A DNA stretch of 64,000 bases, from assembly GCF_003324165.1 (NCBI RefSeq), contig NW_025407828.1, forward strand, positions 714,174 to 778,173, given 5' to 3'. Position 1 is the stretch's first letter. Each line of letters opens with the position of its first letter. The position numbers were made by a program, and so were the translations under genes. A model generated the notes under the pieces. The model saw only the letters and a program-made list of their open reading frames with translations, had not been told where the DNA came from and made no database searches. Positions 9,169-20,417 of the stretch are shown here, piece after piece. The DNA is from Naegleria lovaniensis (taxonomy: Eukaryota > Heterolobosea > Eutetramitea > Acrasida > Naegleriidae).

Positions 9169-12100
9169 ATGTTAGGCAAATTAACCAAGAAACTCCAACC
9201 CGTCAAATTTGTCTTCAATTTTTCAGTTGACTACCTCTTTGTGGAGACAATGGGTAACAACACCACCTGCGTGGATGAGAATATGTATTCGGTATGTATT
9301 TGTGTATTGGTTGTTCGTTCCATTCTTTTCGAATCATCATCGGAACACATGTGTTGTGGTTGAAACCATCATCATCGATATCTTTCATCATCACTGACCA
9401 TTTGTATCTCTCGTAAAATGTTGTCATCTCTATTATTTTCAATTTCATCAATGACTCTTTCTCATCATTGACAATCACTTTTTCATTATCCAATTTATTC
9501 TGAATGGTCGGTCAATTGTGTTTATATCTGATCCATTGGTCTCGAACTCGATTCTTATTACAACAAATGTTCAAACAACAATATCAGATTCAATGGAAAC
9601 GAGGTAGAAAACGAAAAGGTGAAACCGAATTTCTTCATCCTCCTGTTGGATCTCGACAAACGACCAAAGTTAAAGTCATTTTCAATCGAGCATTCCGATT
9701 CGGAGGAACTCTCTATAAAAACGAAAAGAAGAATGAATGGCAAAAGAAGGAATTATTAATTACATTGGAAGAAGTGGCCTCCAAAGATGTTCCATTGGCA
9801 AAACAATGGAATCAATATTTACAACAAGAAAAACAAGAAAAAGGTGAGTAGATGTGAGATCATGATTTGATGATCATATATTAATAATTATGACTTTATC
9901 TATGGACTCACAAATCATCATGTGACAAATCATTTCTCACAACTATTACAATGGATTGACAATGTCACACATCAGCTTCGAAAAAAAAGGAAGAAAAGAA
10001 ACCTAATTTCCAGACCACTACTTTGGCAAAACATGCTCTAGATTTAACAGAATTTGTGAATGAAACTCAAGAAACTACCACCACCAAGGAATTACTTCTG
10101 GCTCCTGAATCAAAAAAGAATTCAGGAGTGAAGATTCTTGTGAAACTTGTGATGAATTGTAAATGTTTGAAAGACATTTCACCGAGGTGAGTTTTTTGTG
10201 TCATTTGTGACATTTTTGAATCCAATGTAATATTTCATGTTGATTCTCAATGATTTGCTATTTTGAAATTACTTCTCACTGCATTCGTTTTTAAAACTAC
10301 TCTTCTCAATGTGTACACATCTCACTACATTCGAACAACAGTGATGAGGACTTTGAAAATGTCAGTACTTATTCAGGAACCTACAAGGAAGGACACCAAG
10401 AGGATGACGATGAAAAATCCGAAGATGAGGATGACATTGTAGAAGCTGAGCGTGACTTTGAAAGCACCTTAATCAAGAATAGTAGTTTGTATTCTTCCGT
10501 ATCAACAGCACAAACTCTAAAATCCAATGTTTCAAGTGAGAATCATGAAGAACCATTGTCACAACATGAAAAAACCAATGCCCCACTTGCATTGTCATCA
10601 ACCAGTCCTAGGGATGTACCTCCCGTTGTTGCAAGCGGAGCAGCTTCCTCATTCGATGCTCTTCGATTGAGAGAAATTGAAGAAAAATTTCATTATGTGC
10701 GGATGGAGAATGAACAGTTAAAGATTAATTTAGAAACAGCTCAGGAAGCTGCTCAACAAGCCGAATCTAAACTCTTTGAAATTCAGTTAAAGATGCAAAT
10801 GGTTCAATCTAAAGCAGATAAAGAAATCAAACAAGTGGAGGAAAAAATCAAAGAGACAGAGAAACAATACAACAACAAGGAACAAGAAATGTTACATCAA
10901 CATGAAACAGAAACAGAGCGGTTAAAGTCTGAACTGGAAAAAGTCAAAAATGAAATGACTAAGAAGAATAATGATTTGCAAAACGAGAAGGATAAATCAG
11001 AGAAGAATCTCAAAGCAGAGATTGATCGATTGACTCTTGAATTGAAGCAAACGAATGAAAGATTCAGTTCGAACATGTCATCTTCTCAGACATCGTTCCA
11101 ACAAGAAATTCAACAACTCAAGAATGAGATTTCTGAACTCAACAAAAAGAAGGAGGCACAGCAAATTGAGTTGCAAAAACAAATCAGTGAAATTAGCTCT
11201 CAAAAGAGTGTGATTGAAGCTAAAAGGTTAGAATTGGAAAAGAATTTGAGTGAGGTGACAAAGAAATTCCTTCAACTCGAAAATGACTACAAGGAACGAC
11301 AACAAGAAATTCATAACTTGTCTCAGAAGCTGGATAAGGAAATTAAAGAGAAGGAAAATATCACAAGTACCCTCAACAACGAGAAGAAGTTATTGAACAT
11401 TGAAATTGAAGAATTGAGAGTCAAATTTTCAGAGACTGAAAAGAAGGGCTCTCTTCAAAGCAATGAAAATTCCAAATTACTTGAAACTCTTAAAAACGAA
11501 AGAGAATCTCTTAATACCAAACTTACCACTCTTCAACAAGATTTACAGAAAACCGAGCTTGCCAAGTCGGATCTCACTTTTCAACTCAAAAAAGCATCTG
11601 AAACCCTTCAAGATAAAGAAGATGAAATTAAGAAACTCAAATCAGAGCTTGAAAAGACAAAGAATGAAGGATCAGAAGCCTTGAATCTTCCAAAACCAAA
11701 ATTAATCATCTCACAATTGATGTGGAAAATTTAAAGAAGCAAGAGGAACAACTTTCTCTTACCATTTCTCAACAAAATTCACAACTTGTTCAACTCAAGA
11801 ATGACGTCTCAGAAAAGGATCGTTTGATTCAAGAAATTAATCAGCGCTTACAAAATCAGGAGCATCAAATTTCACAACTCAACCAAGAAATTAGTGAATT
11901 GAATCAAACCATTCGAAATCTCGAAAATTCTGTTGCTGAAAAGGAGAATGCGTTGAGTCAAGAAATGGAAAAATCGAAAGAAACAAATTCCAAATTGACT
12001 TCTGCATTGATTTCTATCAAAAACTTGGAAAATGAAATTGAAGAAAAATGTGAACGCATTGAAGAATTAGAAAAGGAAATTAGTCAACTCAAAGAATCTT

Positions 12101-14457
12101 CAACAAGCACTGGCAAAGAGCTTCAAGGTCAACTCAGCGAAAAGGATGAAAAAATCCTCGAATTACAAAATGAAATTTCCAAATTCAAATCTCTCAAAAA
12201 GAAATCTGAAGAAAAGTTGAAGACTTTGGAACAAGAAAATCAAACGTTACAAGATGAGAATAATGAGCTCAATAATCTCATTGAACAATGTTCCAAACGT
12301 ATCGAAGACAAAGACAAGCAAATGAAAAAACTTGAAGAATCACACAAGAAAGCTCTCGAACATGCAGAAAGCAAAGTTTCACAAGAAAGAGTTACTGTTG
12401 AGAGAGAATTAGAAAAAACAAAAATCGAATTAATTGCCAATCAATACTCACAGTTAGAACATTTCATTCTTGATCGAACGGTACTCAATAGCCAGACCAA
12501 CGACTTTTTAGTTCTCGACAATTTATCCAAGATTTATTTCAAGAACATTGTCGTGAAGGAATTTTTGAGTGAGATTTATCCAACGCCTGCTAAAATTCTT
12601 CTCAAATGTATTCTTCAATGGAATCCAGAAGAAGTTAAAACTGCCACTCTCGATTCCAAAATTATTCTCGGAAAGACATTTGGAATTAATTTATTGATTT
12701 CTTTGAATTACTTGTTGGAACGTTTCAAAACCACACGAAACAAACCCAATAACTTTTCAGCAGGAGCCAATGAAAGTGGAGAGTTGGAAAATTCGACATG
12801 TTTAATCTTGTTCTGGATTCATACACTCTACCGATTGATTCATGATTTGGAATTGAAGAGAAAATCTAACTTGTCACCAATTTTCGAGCAGGTGACACAA
12901 AAACTCATCAAAATAGAACCAGCATTGTTATTGGGAGATGATGTTCCTACTTGTAAATTCGTTGCCATGCCCTATTTAGTCAATTATAACGATTGTGAGA
13001 AAGTGACGAATGAATCACTTTTAGTGACAAGTATTGACTCATTAGTAGTGAAACTTTCAGAAATTTTGGTACAAATGTATGCCGAATTCTTTAGACATGT
13101 CATTATTCGATTGAGACCGTATCTCATTAAGGCAATTTTCAACAGCAAGTTGACAACATCCAAATCTACCGATGGTGGACTCGACACTCGATTGTTGCAA
13201 CAATTTTTGAACCGAATTTTCGATACGTTCAAACAACTTCGAATGGAGCCACGAGTGACTCATCACTTTTTCTCCAATCTTGCAAAATTAAGCGATGCCG
13301 TAATTTTCAATCATTTTCTATTGAAAGAAACCATTGGAGCAAATATTGCCTTGACTGTGAAAATGGGACTCGTCTTTCTCGAAAATTGGTTCCAAGCCAA
13401 AAACTTTGCAGATATTGAACTCATTGAAGGAGGCACTCAACAACAATTAATCTCGTTCCATTATTCACGAGAATTGAGTGATGTTTGTATTCTAGGTCAG
13501 AAACAAGTATTGAGCGATGAGTCGTTACGAAGTGCAGTGTGTCCACACATTACCAAACCTCAATTGGTTTATATTTTCAATCACTTGTCATTGGATTCTG
13601 AATTCAAATCCACAACCGCCGCAAATGATACTTCCGTTCCAGAACGAAGTTTATCTCCAACCAGTAGTGGAAATAGTAATAACTCCAGCAGTCGGAGTCC
13701 AACTCCTAACAGCAGTAACAGCGGCAATTTAGGTCTTCAACACTCATCCAGTGCTGATAATTTGGAAAATTCCACTCAACCTCAAACACCCAAGAGAAAT
13801 CCATTACAAATTTCACTTTCTTCTTCACAAGTTTTGACAAGTGGCAGTTCACCTCGAAGAACCTCTTTTAAAGGTTCGCTCGGTGGTGGTGTTCTTGCAT
13901 CTTTGGATTTAGAAAAACGTTTTGAGGGAATTATTTTCGTTCCAGAAATTGAACTTTTCAAATATGCTGAACGAGAAAGTTACGGAGTCGATCCTTCTTC
14001 ATTTTATGGAGTTTTGGGTCCACTTGCCAACATGATGCTTCGTTCTTCATCTTCTAAAAGCAATCTCATCGATAAGGATTCTCCTCGTTACAAACTCAAC
14101 AAGGAATTGGAAAATGTTCAACAACAAAAGGAACACAATTTCACACTCGTTGAAAACAAATTTTTATTTTACTTTAGTGGAGTTGCAGAGACACAGGCAT
14201 CGACCAATTTCATTCTCGAAGAATGGCTATTTTCAGTCATTTCAAATTATGGAGGAAAACGAGAAGCTGGTGTTGAGGGAATTGTGAAAATTCCACGAGA
14301 ACGAATTTTCAGTCAGTGTGTCCATGTTTTTAATCCACCGACATTGGTTGTGGAACAAGGAACTCCAACCAGTGCTCGAACAAAGGGAAATTCTTCATCG
14401 ACACAAAAGAAGAAGACATTTAATTTTGAAGATGAATTGGCTTTTTTATTTGATTAA
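9169..14457 (+). CDS. NT-C2 / coiled-coil / dilute (DIL)-domain protein (frame break near 11683)
   Basis: Exons are 9169-9291, 9588-9843, 9976-10186 and 10342-14457. Introns have GTATGT...CAG, GTGAGT...CAG and GTGAGT...CAG borders and consistent phases (0, 1, 2). The first exons form an NT-C2 (EEIG1/EHBP1 type) domain: a beta strand around KFVFNFSV, then QWKRGRKRKGET, FNRAFRF, LLITLEE and ALDLTEFVN, ending with VKILVKLVMNC. A long coiled coil follows (about residues 280-850). The C-terminal part, about residues 880-1200, resembles the dilute domain of class V myosins (LLERFKTTR, ILFWIHTLYRLIHDL, FNHFLLKETIGANIALTVKMGLVFLENW). Near 11683 the coiled coil changes frame with no GT donor available, and one added base gives 1568 residues and an intact frame. 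NT-C2 domains bind membranes and dilute domains bind cargo, so a membrane-tethering or trafficking scaffold is likely. Confidence 0.82.
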
Positions 14458-14738
14458 GGTAGAGGAGAGAACACAAAAACAGGAGTGGCATTTAAATATT
14501 TATAAATGATTGAGGTAATGAGCTTAATAAAGTTACTGTATGGTTGTTGCTTGCTTAAACAATGATTTTACAATTAAATTTCACAATGGTTTCAACAATA
14601 TACATTCTAAAAACCAATTTACGTTTTAGATTTGTTTGAATAACAATGAAACCTACCTCTTTGTCAATACGTAGCCTTGGAGTAGACTGTGTTCGTTTCG
14701 AGAATTCCGAAAAGAAGTAGTTGGAACAAGGAACTTGC

Positions 14739-15956
14739 ATGACTTGCCATCACAACTTCGATGAACCTGTCAAGAGACATGTTGAACTAACAACAACAAA
14801 CAAAATGAAACCAAATCAAAGCTCTCTCCTTCCACACGCACAACAATTTTGCGAGTGGTTCTCTCAGCAACGACTCTCCCTCTCTAAATACATGTCCTCG
14901 AAAGAAGAACAACTGATGCATGCTCCTCAGTTTTGTATCGTTCATGTACCCATGACGTTTATTGAAGAATTTATTCAACAATTTCTACTTCCTCTCTTTA
15001 ATAACCAATATCAATATGAAACCTTAAAAACTCAATTTTGTAAAACTCTTCATGATGAATTGAAAATCAATATTGTTGAATCATCATCGGACTCTCAAAA
15101 GCCATTACAATTTAAACGTTTTGTCGTATTGAGTGATAGTCATTGTCAAGAACAAGCCCTCTATCCGAAAATTCCCAACGGAGATATCGTGCTGCATTGT
15201 GGAGACTTTACCGATCGCGGCTCATTCGAAGAAATTCAACAATTTAATTCCTTATTGGGAACCTTAAAGAAAAATGGAAAATGTAAATTAACGATTTGCA
15301 TTTCGGGAAATCATGACTTGATGATGGATCCAAAATTGAATACACAATTGAATGCGGAGCAAATTTTCAACAAGAAGGAACATCCTCTATTGCCCGACTG
15401 TGATTATTATTTGTGTAATAATTCACTCATATTGGACGGAGCCATCAAAATATATGGTTCTCCCATCACTCCATTCCAGGGATTCCATGCAGAAACGAAG
15501 GAAGCTTTTCAAATGTGGCAACGAATGGATTCCGATGCAGATATCGTCATGACTCATAATCCGCCCTATAATATTCTTGATTTGGCTTGGGTTTCACAAG
15601 GAACTAAGGGACGTTGTTCCACTTGTAATCGAGAACATCCAAAGGGATCTCATTGGGGTGATTTCTGGCTCAAGCACGCATTGATACATCGAGTGAAGCC
15701 AACTGTTGCATGTTTCGGGCATGTACATGATGAGCCTGGTTATGTGAGACATTCCATTGAGGAGTTAGTCCAACAAGAGGATCATCAAAAGCAGTTGTTT
15801 AACATTCCATCCACGAATCACTATGGCAATGGCGTCAGTTCGAAAACTACAAGTCACAACAATATTACATTTTTGAATGCTGCTTTGGATTTGACACACC
15901 GAGTGTACTTTTTTGATTATTTCTATGAACCTAATTCCAAAGTAGAATTTTTCTGA
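14739..15956 (+). CDS. metallophosphoesterase, MPPED1/MPPED2 type
   Basis: This is a calcineurin-like phosphoesterase domain with its metal ligands in the usual order: LSDSH (D-x-H), HCGDFTDRG (GD motif), ISGNHD, THNPPYNILD and FGHVHDEPG. The HNPP and GH-H spacing is that of the MPPED (239FB) branch, whose members are metal-dependent phosphodiesterases with poorly known physiological substrates. A CSTCNREHPKGSHWGDFWLK segment between the last two motifs matches the family. About 125 residues precede the domain and lack similarity that I recognise. The frame opens at a TTG (14721), so the start is the ATG at 14739 or the better-placed ATG at 14805, which follows an A-rich stretch. No signal peptide is seen, suggesting a cytosolic enzyme. 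The gene is convergent with the minus-strand gene ending at 16068. Confidence 0.88.
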   Translation: MTCHHNFDEPVKRHVELTTTNKMKPNQSSLLPHAQQFCEWFSQQRLSLSKYMSSKEEQLMHAPQFCIVHVPMTFIEEFIQQFLLPLFNNQYQYETLKTQFCKTLHDELKINIVESSSDSQKPLQFKRFVVLSDSHCQEQALYPKIPNGDIVLHCGDFTDRGSFEEIQQFNSLLGTLKKNGKCKLTICISGNHDLMMDPKLNTQLNAEQIFNKKEHPLLPDCDYYLCNNSLILDGAIKIYGSPITPFQGFHAETKEAFQMWQRMDSDADIVMTHNPPYNILDLAWVSQGTKGRCSTCNREHPKGSHWGDFWLKHALIHRVKPTVACFGHVHDEPGYVRHSIEELVQQEDHQKQLFNIPSTNHYGNGVSSKTTSHNNITFLNAALDLTHRVYFFDYFYEPNSKVEFF

Positions 15957-16067
15957 GTGATCAAAAAAGGTTAGACATGCTGATCTATTATTAAGGAAAT
16001 CATCTTGTCAATGAGAAAGCTACTTGTTCATAATAAATCACTACTTCGTGCAATCAGAATCTTGTCA

Positions 16068-18247
16068 TTATTTTTCATTGAGGGAACTGGTTGCTTGTAT
16101 GATCACCTCCCTCAATACTGAATCAGTATGATCCTGCAACAGTGCGTCGATATTTGCTAACTTTTTCAACTGTGGGAGTACAAAATGCTGTATCACTTCG
16201 TCATTTGTTTTGTGTACTCCAAATTCTTGAGCCGCAAATTCGTAAACAATCATTTCCGAGTCATATCCTAGCTCTTCAATACTGGATCCAAATATTTTCT
16301 TTAAATGAAAGTGTTGTTTTCGTTGTTGTGAGTATAAGAAGATTAATTGCAACCGTTTTTCCGTAATTTCTGTGACTATTTTGCGACCGTCAAACTTGAC
16401 ACAAAGGTTCTTCTTCTTTTGTATTAATTGCTCAAGAGATTCGCGTGTAATGTCAATAAAATCTGTCTGTCTATTAGCATATCGCAGAAAGTTATAGAAT
16501 GTCTGAATCGAGGCCACAACTATCTCTGGGTGAGCACGTTGAATGGATTTAGAGACATCACGCAACACGGGGCCATATTTCACTAATTCCAACAGGGCAT
16601 TCTTGTCTTCTAATAACTGTGTACATGCATGGATAGATAAAAACGCATCACGTTTCAACATGGCACATACAACATCCAAATCATTTCGCCATGGATAAGA
16701 CAAGATATCACATGTTAAGGTGTCCCAGTGTGTCTGGTTAACAAAATCATATTGCTGGATGACAGAAATTGCCATTTCCTTGTCGAACGAAATGAGTGAA
16801 GGAATATTGCTCAGCCGTGCACGACACAAAACACAACTAAATCCTTATCAATAGTAATAATATTTTCATACTCTGTGGATGATAAATATTTCAAAATGTT
16901 TCCATTTTGTTTTAACATCGTAAGTAATTTGTCCTTATCATGTCTCAGTGATTCATGTAGATATTTGAAGGCAGAATTGGAATATTTCAAGAATGGAATT
17001 AATGCCTCATTATTTGTGAAATGGGAAGGGGCAACTTTTAGCAAATACTTCATAGCATCATTGTGAGCTCTCAGCGTGGCTACAAAAAAGGAAAAATCTT
17101 CAAAACATCGATCGTCCATAATTGTGGGAATGTCACAATATTCGTCACCACTGTATAAACTAGAGGTTCCAGTTGTTATTCCGTAATTAACTTCCCATGG
17201 AAGCTGCTTAATTTCTCCTGAATTCCAGTTGTAGTCGATATAATTACGTCTAGTCAATTTTGTACCTTCTATTTCAAGGATTTCCATTAAATTCATGGCA
17301 TTGCAATAACTGTCAAATATATTCCACAAACTCAAGATGTGGCTCAATTGGCGTCCAAAAATTCCTTTGTCATAATTGTTAAAACTCATCCAATAATCGG
17401 TCCTTCTATAAACACACTTCTCAAGATCAGGATAATAAAAACCTCCAAAAAAATTAGCCTCAACATCCCTCTTACCACTTTTCCTGATATTGACAATATT
17501 ACCTCCGTCATTGTCAAAAATTGTAAAGAATCCATCTTTCCATTTCAATTTGTACAGAATGGAATAGTTTGTAAAAATTATTTCCAAGTTACATCCACGA
17601 GAATTTGATGGTCCCTGTTTCGAAATCCACTCCTCTTCCTCTTCGTCATCCTCTTCGTCATATTCGTCATCTTCGTCATCTTCATCTTCTATTTCGTACT
17701 GATCTTCATTTTCCGATTTGTGATCTTTATACTCTTCACCAAACGCTTCATTAACGTACACAAACTCTCCTTTCCTTCCAAATGGATGCGCACCGAAAAA
17801 CAATTTCAACCATCTCAATGCATATTTCAGTAATGAAATTTCACAACATGTTTCATCCTTCAACTTGGTTAAAAATACTGGCACTAATTCATTCGCAGTA
17901 TCATCGGCCTGGTGTGATGGACTCAAATCCCGAATCAAATGGTTCCATCTTTCCAAAAGCCATTCTTTCAAAAATCCTTGAAAATGCTTCTTTTGAAAAT
18001 ACCATTCATTCCATTCCGAACAAACCATCATTAAAGAGTTGGTCATATCTACGGGATGACAATATGAAAATATTTTCTGTAATACAAAGGGATCATAATC
18101 TCTCAATTTTGCAAAGGCTGTCGAATGTTTTTTGTCCTTCTTGAATGGAGGTTCTATCGGATTGCTTGTAGGGATATCCAGAGAACTTTCTTCCTTCATG
18201 TAACATTGGAGGATTGAAGGCTGATCGGACGAGAGGGTTCTTTTCAT
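16068..18247 (-). CDS. F-box-like protein with DUF4116-like repeats (frame break near 16815)
   Basis: The frame starts at the ATG at 18247; an ORF extending to 18343 begins only at TTG. Around residues 50-80, DPFVLQKIFSYCHPVDMTN followed by VCSEWNEWYF has the shape of an F-box. A strongly acidic block lies near the middle (many consecutive Asp/Glu, 17640-17720). The C-terminal half consists of short helical repeats with the rhythm of DUF4116 units (for example LKQNGNILKYLS followed by DKDLVV, and SNIPSLISFDKEMA). The frame changes at about 16815, inside one such repeat. No intron fits, and one added base joins the parts into 726 residues. F-box proteins select substrates for SCF ubiquitin ligases, with the repeats as the likely recognition part. 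That role is inferred from architecture only. Confidence 0.65.
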
Positions 18248-18347
18248 TTTTTGTAAACGTTCATCAAGCTTGACACTTGAACCTTGTTCCAAGTTCTTTC
18301 CACAATAAAAAACAGAGAGTTCATTGTCGCAGTAAAACAACAAAAAA
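18248..18347. promoter_or_regulatory. short bidirectional promoter region
   Basis: Only 100 bp separate the start codons of the minus-strand F-box-like gene (18247) and the plus-strand oxygenase gene (18348). A compact shared promoter is implied. The plus-strand ATG is preceded by AACAACAAAAAA. No defined element is recognised. Confidence 0.5.
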
Positions 18348-19151
18348 ATGTTTCAATCATTGAAATGGCAATCCACAACATATCAACCTCTTCTCTCTCA
18401 ACAAGTGTTAGAGATGCCCATTGCTGATGGCTTTTCAGAATCGGACACTCTTTCAAATATTTCCATATCGGAACACTTGGAAAAGAATACCTCAAGAATT
18501 AATAATCAACAACAGACGAGCTCGTCTTCTTCGGATGATCATTGTCCTATTCAAGTAGAACATGTAACGGAATTGGAACTTCCTAAAAAACCAGTTCTGT
18601 TACTTCACAACGTTTTGTTGAAAGATGAATGTAAATTAATGATTGAATTGAGCGAGAAAATGGGTTATGAAGATGCTGATTCCTATTGTTTCGCCTACAA
18701 TGATCGTTACAATGACAGATTAATGGTCGATGATCAAAAACTGACCGATTTGATTTGGAATCGAGTGAAAGATCACTTACCACAAACCATTGATGGAATG
18801 TCATTGAAGGGATTAAATTCTAGATGGAGATTGTGTAAATATAAGGCAGGACACTATTTTGGAGTGCACACCGATGGCACCTATATGGACCGTAAAACGA
18901 ATAGTGTCAGTCGTTTGACATTTATGATTTATTTGAACTCGCAGCTTGAAGGAGCATACACTGGAGGTGCCACTATTTTCTATGATCGAAAGAGAGATGA
19001 AAAAGCACGAATTGTACAACCTTCTGGAACTACTATTGTATTTTTACAGGAAGATATGGACATGCTGCATTGTGGACAAAAGGTTAGCAGTGGTGTAAAA
19101 TATATTTTGAGAACGGACGTCATGTACAGCAAGGTTAAGGCACAAAACTAG
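18348..19151 (+). CDS. 2-oxoglutarate/Fe(II) oxygenase, prolyl 4-hydroxylase-like
   Basis: This is a 267-residue single-exon gene. After a variable Ser/Gln-rich N-terminus (about 75 residues), the catalytic jelly-roll contains the iron-binding HTD (in YFGVHTDGTY), the distal histidine in MDMLHCGQ and a basic 2OG-contacting residue in GVKYILRTD. Other family landmarks are LNSRWRLCKYKAGHYF, LTFMIYLN and GGATIFY. Members of this group hydroxylate proteins, using 2-oxoglutarate and oxygen and releasing succinate and CO2. The closest overall pattern is the group of cytoplasmic P4H-like oxygenases in plants and protists. There is no signal peptide, so an ER collagen-type role is unlikely. The substrate is unknown. 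Confidence 0.88.
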   Translation: MFQSLKWQSTTYQPLLSQQVLEMPIADGFSESDTLSNISISEHLEKNTSRINNQQQTSSSSSDDHCPIQVEHVTELELPKKPVLLLHNVLLKDECKLMIELSEKMGYEDADSYCFAYNDRYNDRLMVDDQKLTDLIWNRVKDHLPQTIDGMSLKGLNSRWRLCKYKAGHYFGVHTDGTYMDRKTNSVSRLTFMIYLNSQLEGAYTGGATIFYDRKRDEKARIVQPSGTTIVFLQEDMDMLHCGQKVSSGVKYILRTDVMYSKVKAQN

Positions 19152-19385
19152 AAATCAGGTCATCACAGACAACACTTTCTCATTTATGAAATTGTTGTGG
19201 ATCCACATGTTTTCTAATGATATTTATTGTAATTATTTCACATTTCTATAAATGAAAAATTGCCAGATTAGAGTTAATTTTTTGGTTGGAAAATCACCAT
19301 TGACTTGCACCCTCTTTCAGGCCCATGTTGTAAACACATCGAGAATAAAATAATTGAACATCGTGATTCATTGAACTCAACCAAA

Positions 19386-20195
19386 ATGAACAACCTCAGT
19401 TATCAAAGTACTTTTGCCACAGAACAACCCTTCTCCACAAAGATCAATCAAGATCTACAAAACCAGCAGCAACCAAATCTACAATCATTCAATGCAAAAC
19501 AAGACGAATTAGAAGAATCTGATTTTAGCAACCTGATCGAAGACGACAATGTCGGTGCTGGTGGATTAACCCAAACTTCGGGTACCAATCCTTTCATAAA
19601 ACGTGACGTGATTACATCCGACGTTCAAAATCCCAATGTTGTGTTCCCAACATCCTCGGGCCCCTCTTCATTAAGTAGTAGCGTGAATCCAACAACTGTT
19701 TTCCCAACCTCAAAAACACAATCCATAACATCTGGTGGGAATGTTTCATCCGACTTGGGCTCCATTCATAAAGCCTTCTCCAATGAAGGTGACTCAAGTA
19801 AGGAACAGGCAAAGAATTTGGTTCTCTCTGAAAGTGCAGCCAATGCAACCACAGTCAGTGGCAGCGGTGGTCCCTCCTCTTTGGCCACTTCTGCAGAAAC
19901 TGTATTCCCAACCAGCAGCACTACAAGTTCTGCCACTGGAATTCCAAGTAAAACTATTTCTACTGAACCTGCATTGGGAAGTGCAACGAGTGCTACTGGG
20001 AATATTAACACTGCTCTCGAGTCTGCAACCAAGGAATTGAAAAGGACTGGACAAGTGATTCAACAACAGGCACAATCGGTCTATGATCGTGTTAGAAATA
20101 GTGATGTGTTTAGATGGTCCAATCTTGGTGTCTTGGTAATCAATGTGGTTCTTATTGTGTTGATTGCAGTGTTGTTCTATTATGGAATTTATTAA
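19386..20195 (+). CDS. Ser/Thr-rich tail-anchored membrane protein with VFPTS repeats
   Basis: The frame is open from 19305, but the first ATG is at 19386, in an ACCAAAATG context, giving 269 residues. The protein is rich in Ser, Thr, Gly and Gln and contains three VFPTS motifs (in the contexts VVFPTSSG, TVFPTSK and TVFPTSST) spaced roughly 20-85 residues apart. A short amphipathic stretch (SATKELKRTGQVIQQQAQSV) precedes the only membrane segment, about 22 residues at the very C-terminus (LGVLVINVVLIVLIAVLFYY). No signal peptide is present, so post-translational tail anchoring with the N-terminus in the cytosol is expected. That amphipathic stretch next to a tail anchor resembles SNARE-like or ER adaptor proteins, but no heptad-perfect SNARE motif is visible. 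The family is not recognised. Three PUF-type sites lie in the 3' flank. Confidence 0.75.
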   Translation: MNNLSYQSTFATEQPFSTKINQDLQNQQQPNLQSFNAKQDELEESDFSNLIEDDNVGAGGLTQTSGTNPFIKRDVITSDVQNPNVVFPTSSGPSSLSSSVNPTTVFPTSKTQSITSGGNVSSDLGSIHKAFSNEGDSSKEQAKNLVLSESAANATTVSGSGGPSSLATSAETVFPTSSTTSSATGIPSKTISTEPALGSATSATGNINTALESATKELKRTGQVIQQQAQSVYDRVRNSDVFRWSNLGVLVINVVLIVLIAVLFYYGIY

Positions 20196-20209
20196 GCGTT
20201 TTTGTACTG

Positions 20210-20319
20210 TGTAAATATATTGTAGCAAATATTGCATTCCTTGTTGTTGAATATTAAGAATTTTAAAACATGATAAATGTACATACAGTTAGAATATTAA
20301 AACATGATAACTGTACATA
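20210..20319 (+). promoter_or_regulatory. three PUF (Pumilio)-type sites in the 3' flank
   Basis: TGTAAATA at 20210-20217 and TGTACATA at 20278-20285 and 20312-20319 all match the PUF consensus UGUANAUA on the plus strand. They lie 15-125 nt after the stop of the tail-anchored protein gene, so they are probably in its 3' UTR. The transcript end has not been seen. Confidence 0.5.
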
Positions 20320-20324
20320 CAGTT
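20263..20324 (+). repeat. 28-bp tandem direct repeat, period 34
   Basis: TTAAAACATGATAA followed by A/C and TGTACATACAGTT occurs at 20263-20290 and again at 20297-20324, with one mismatch. Each copy carries one TGTACATA element. It sits between two convergent genes. Confidence 0.85.
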
Positions 20325-20417
20325 GTTACAATAACATGTGTATTTATGGAATGTTCATTATTCAATACCATGTACACACAAAAAAACATCATCTCTTTAG
20401 GTTCTCCTTGTTGAAAA

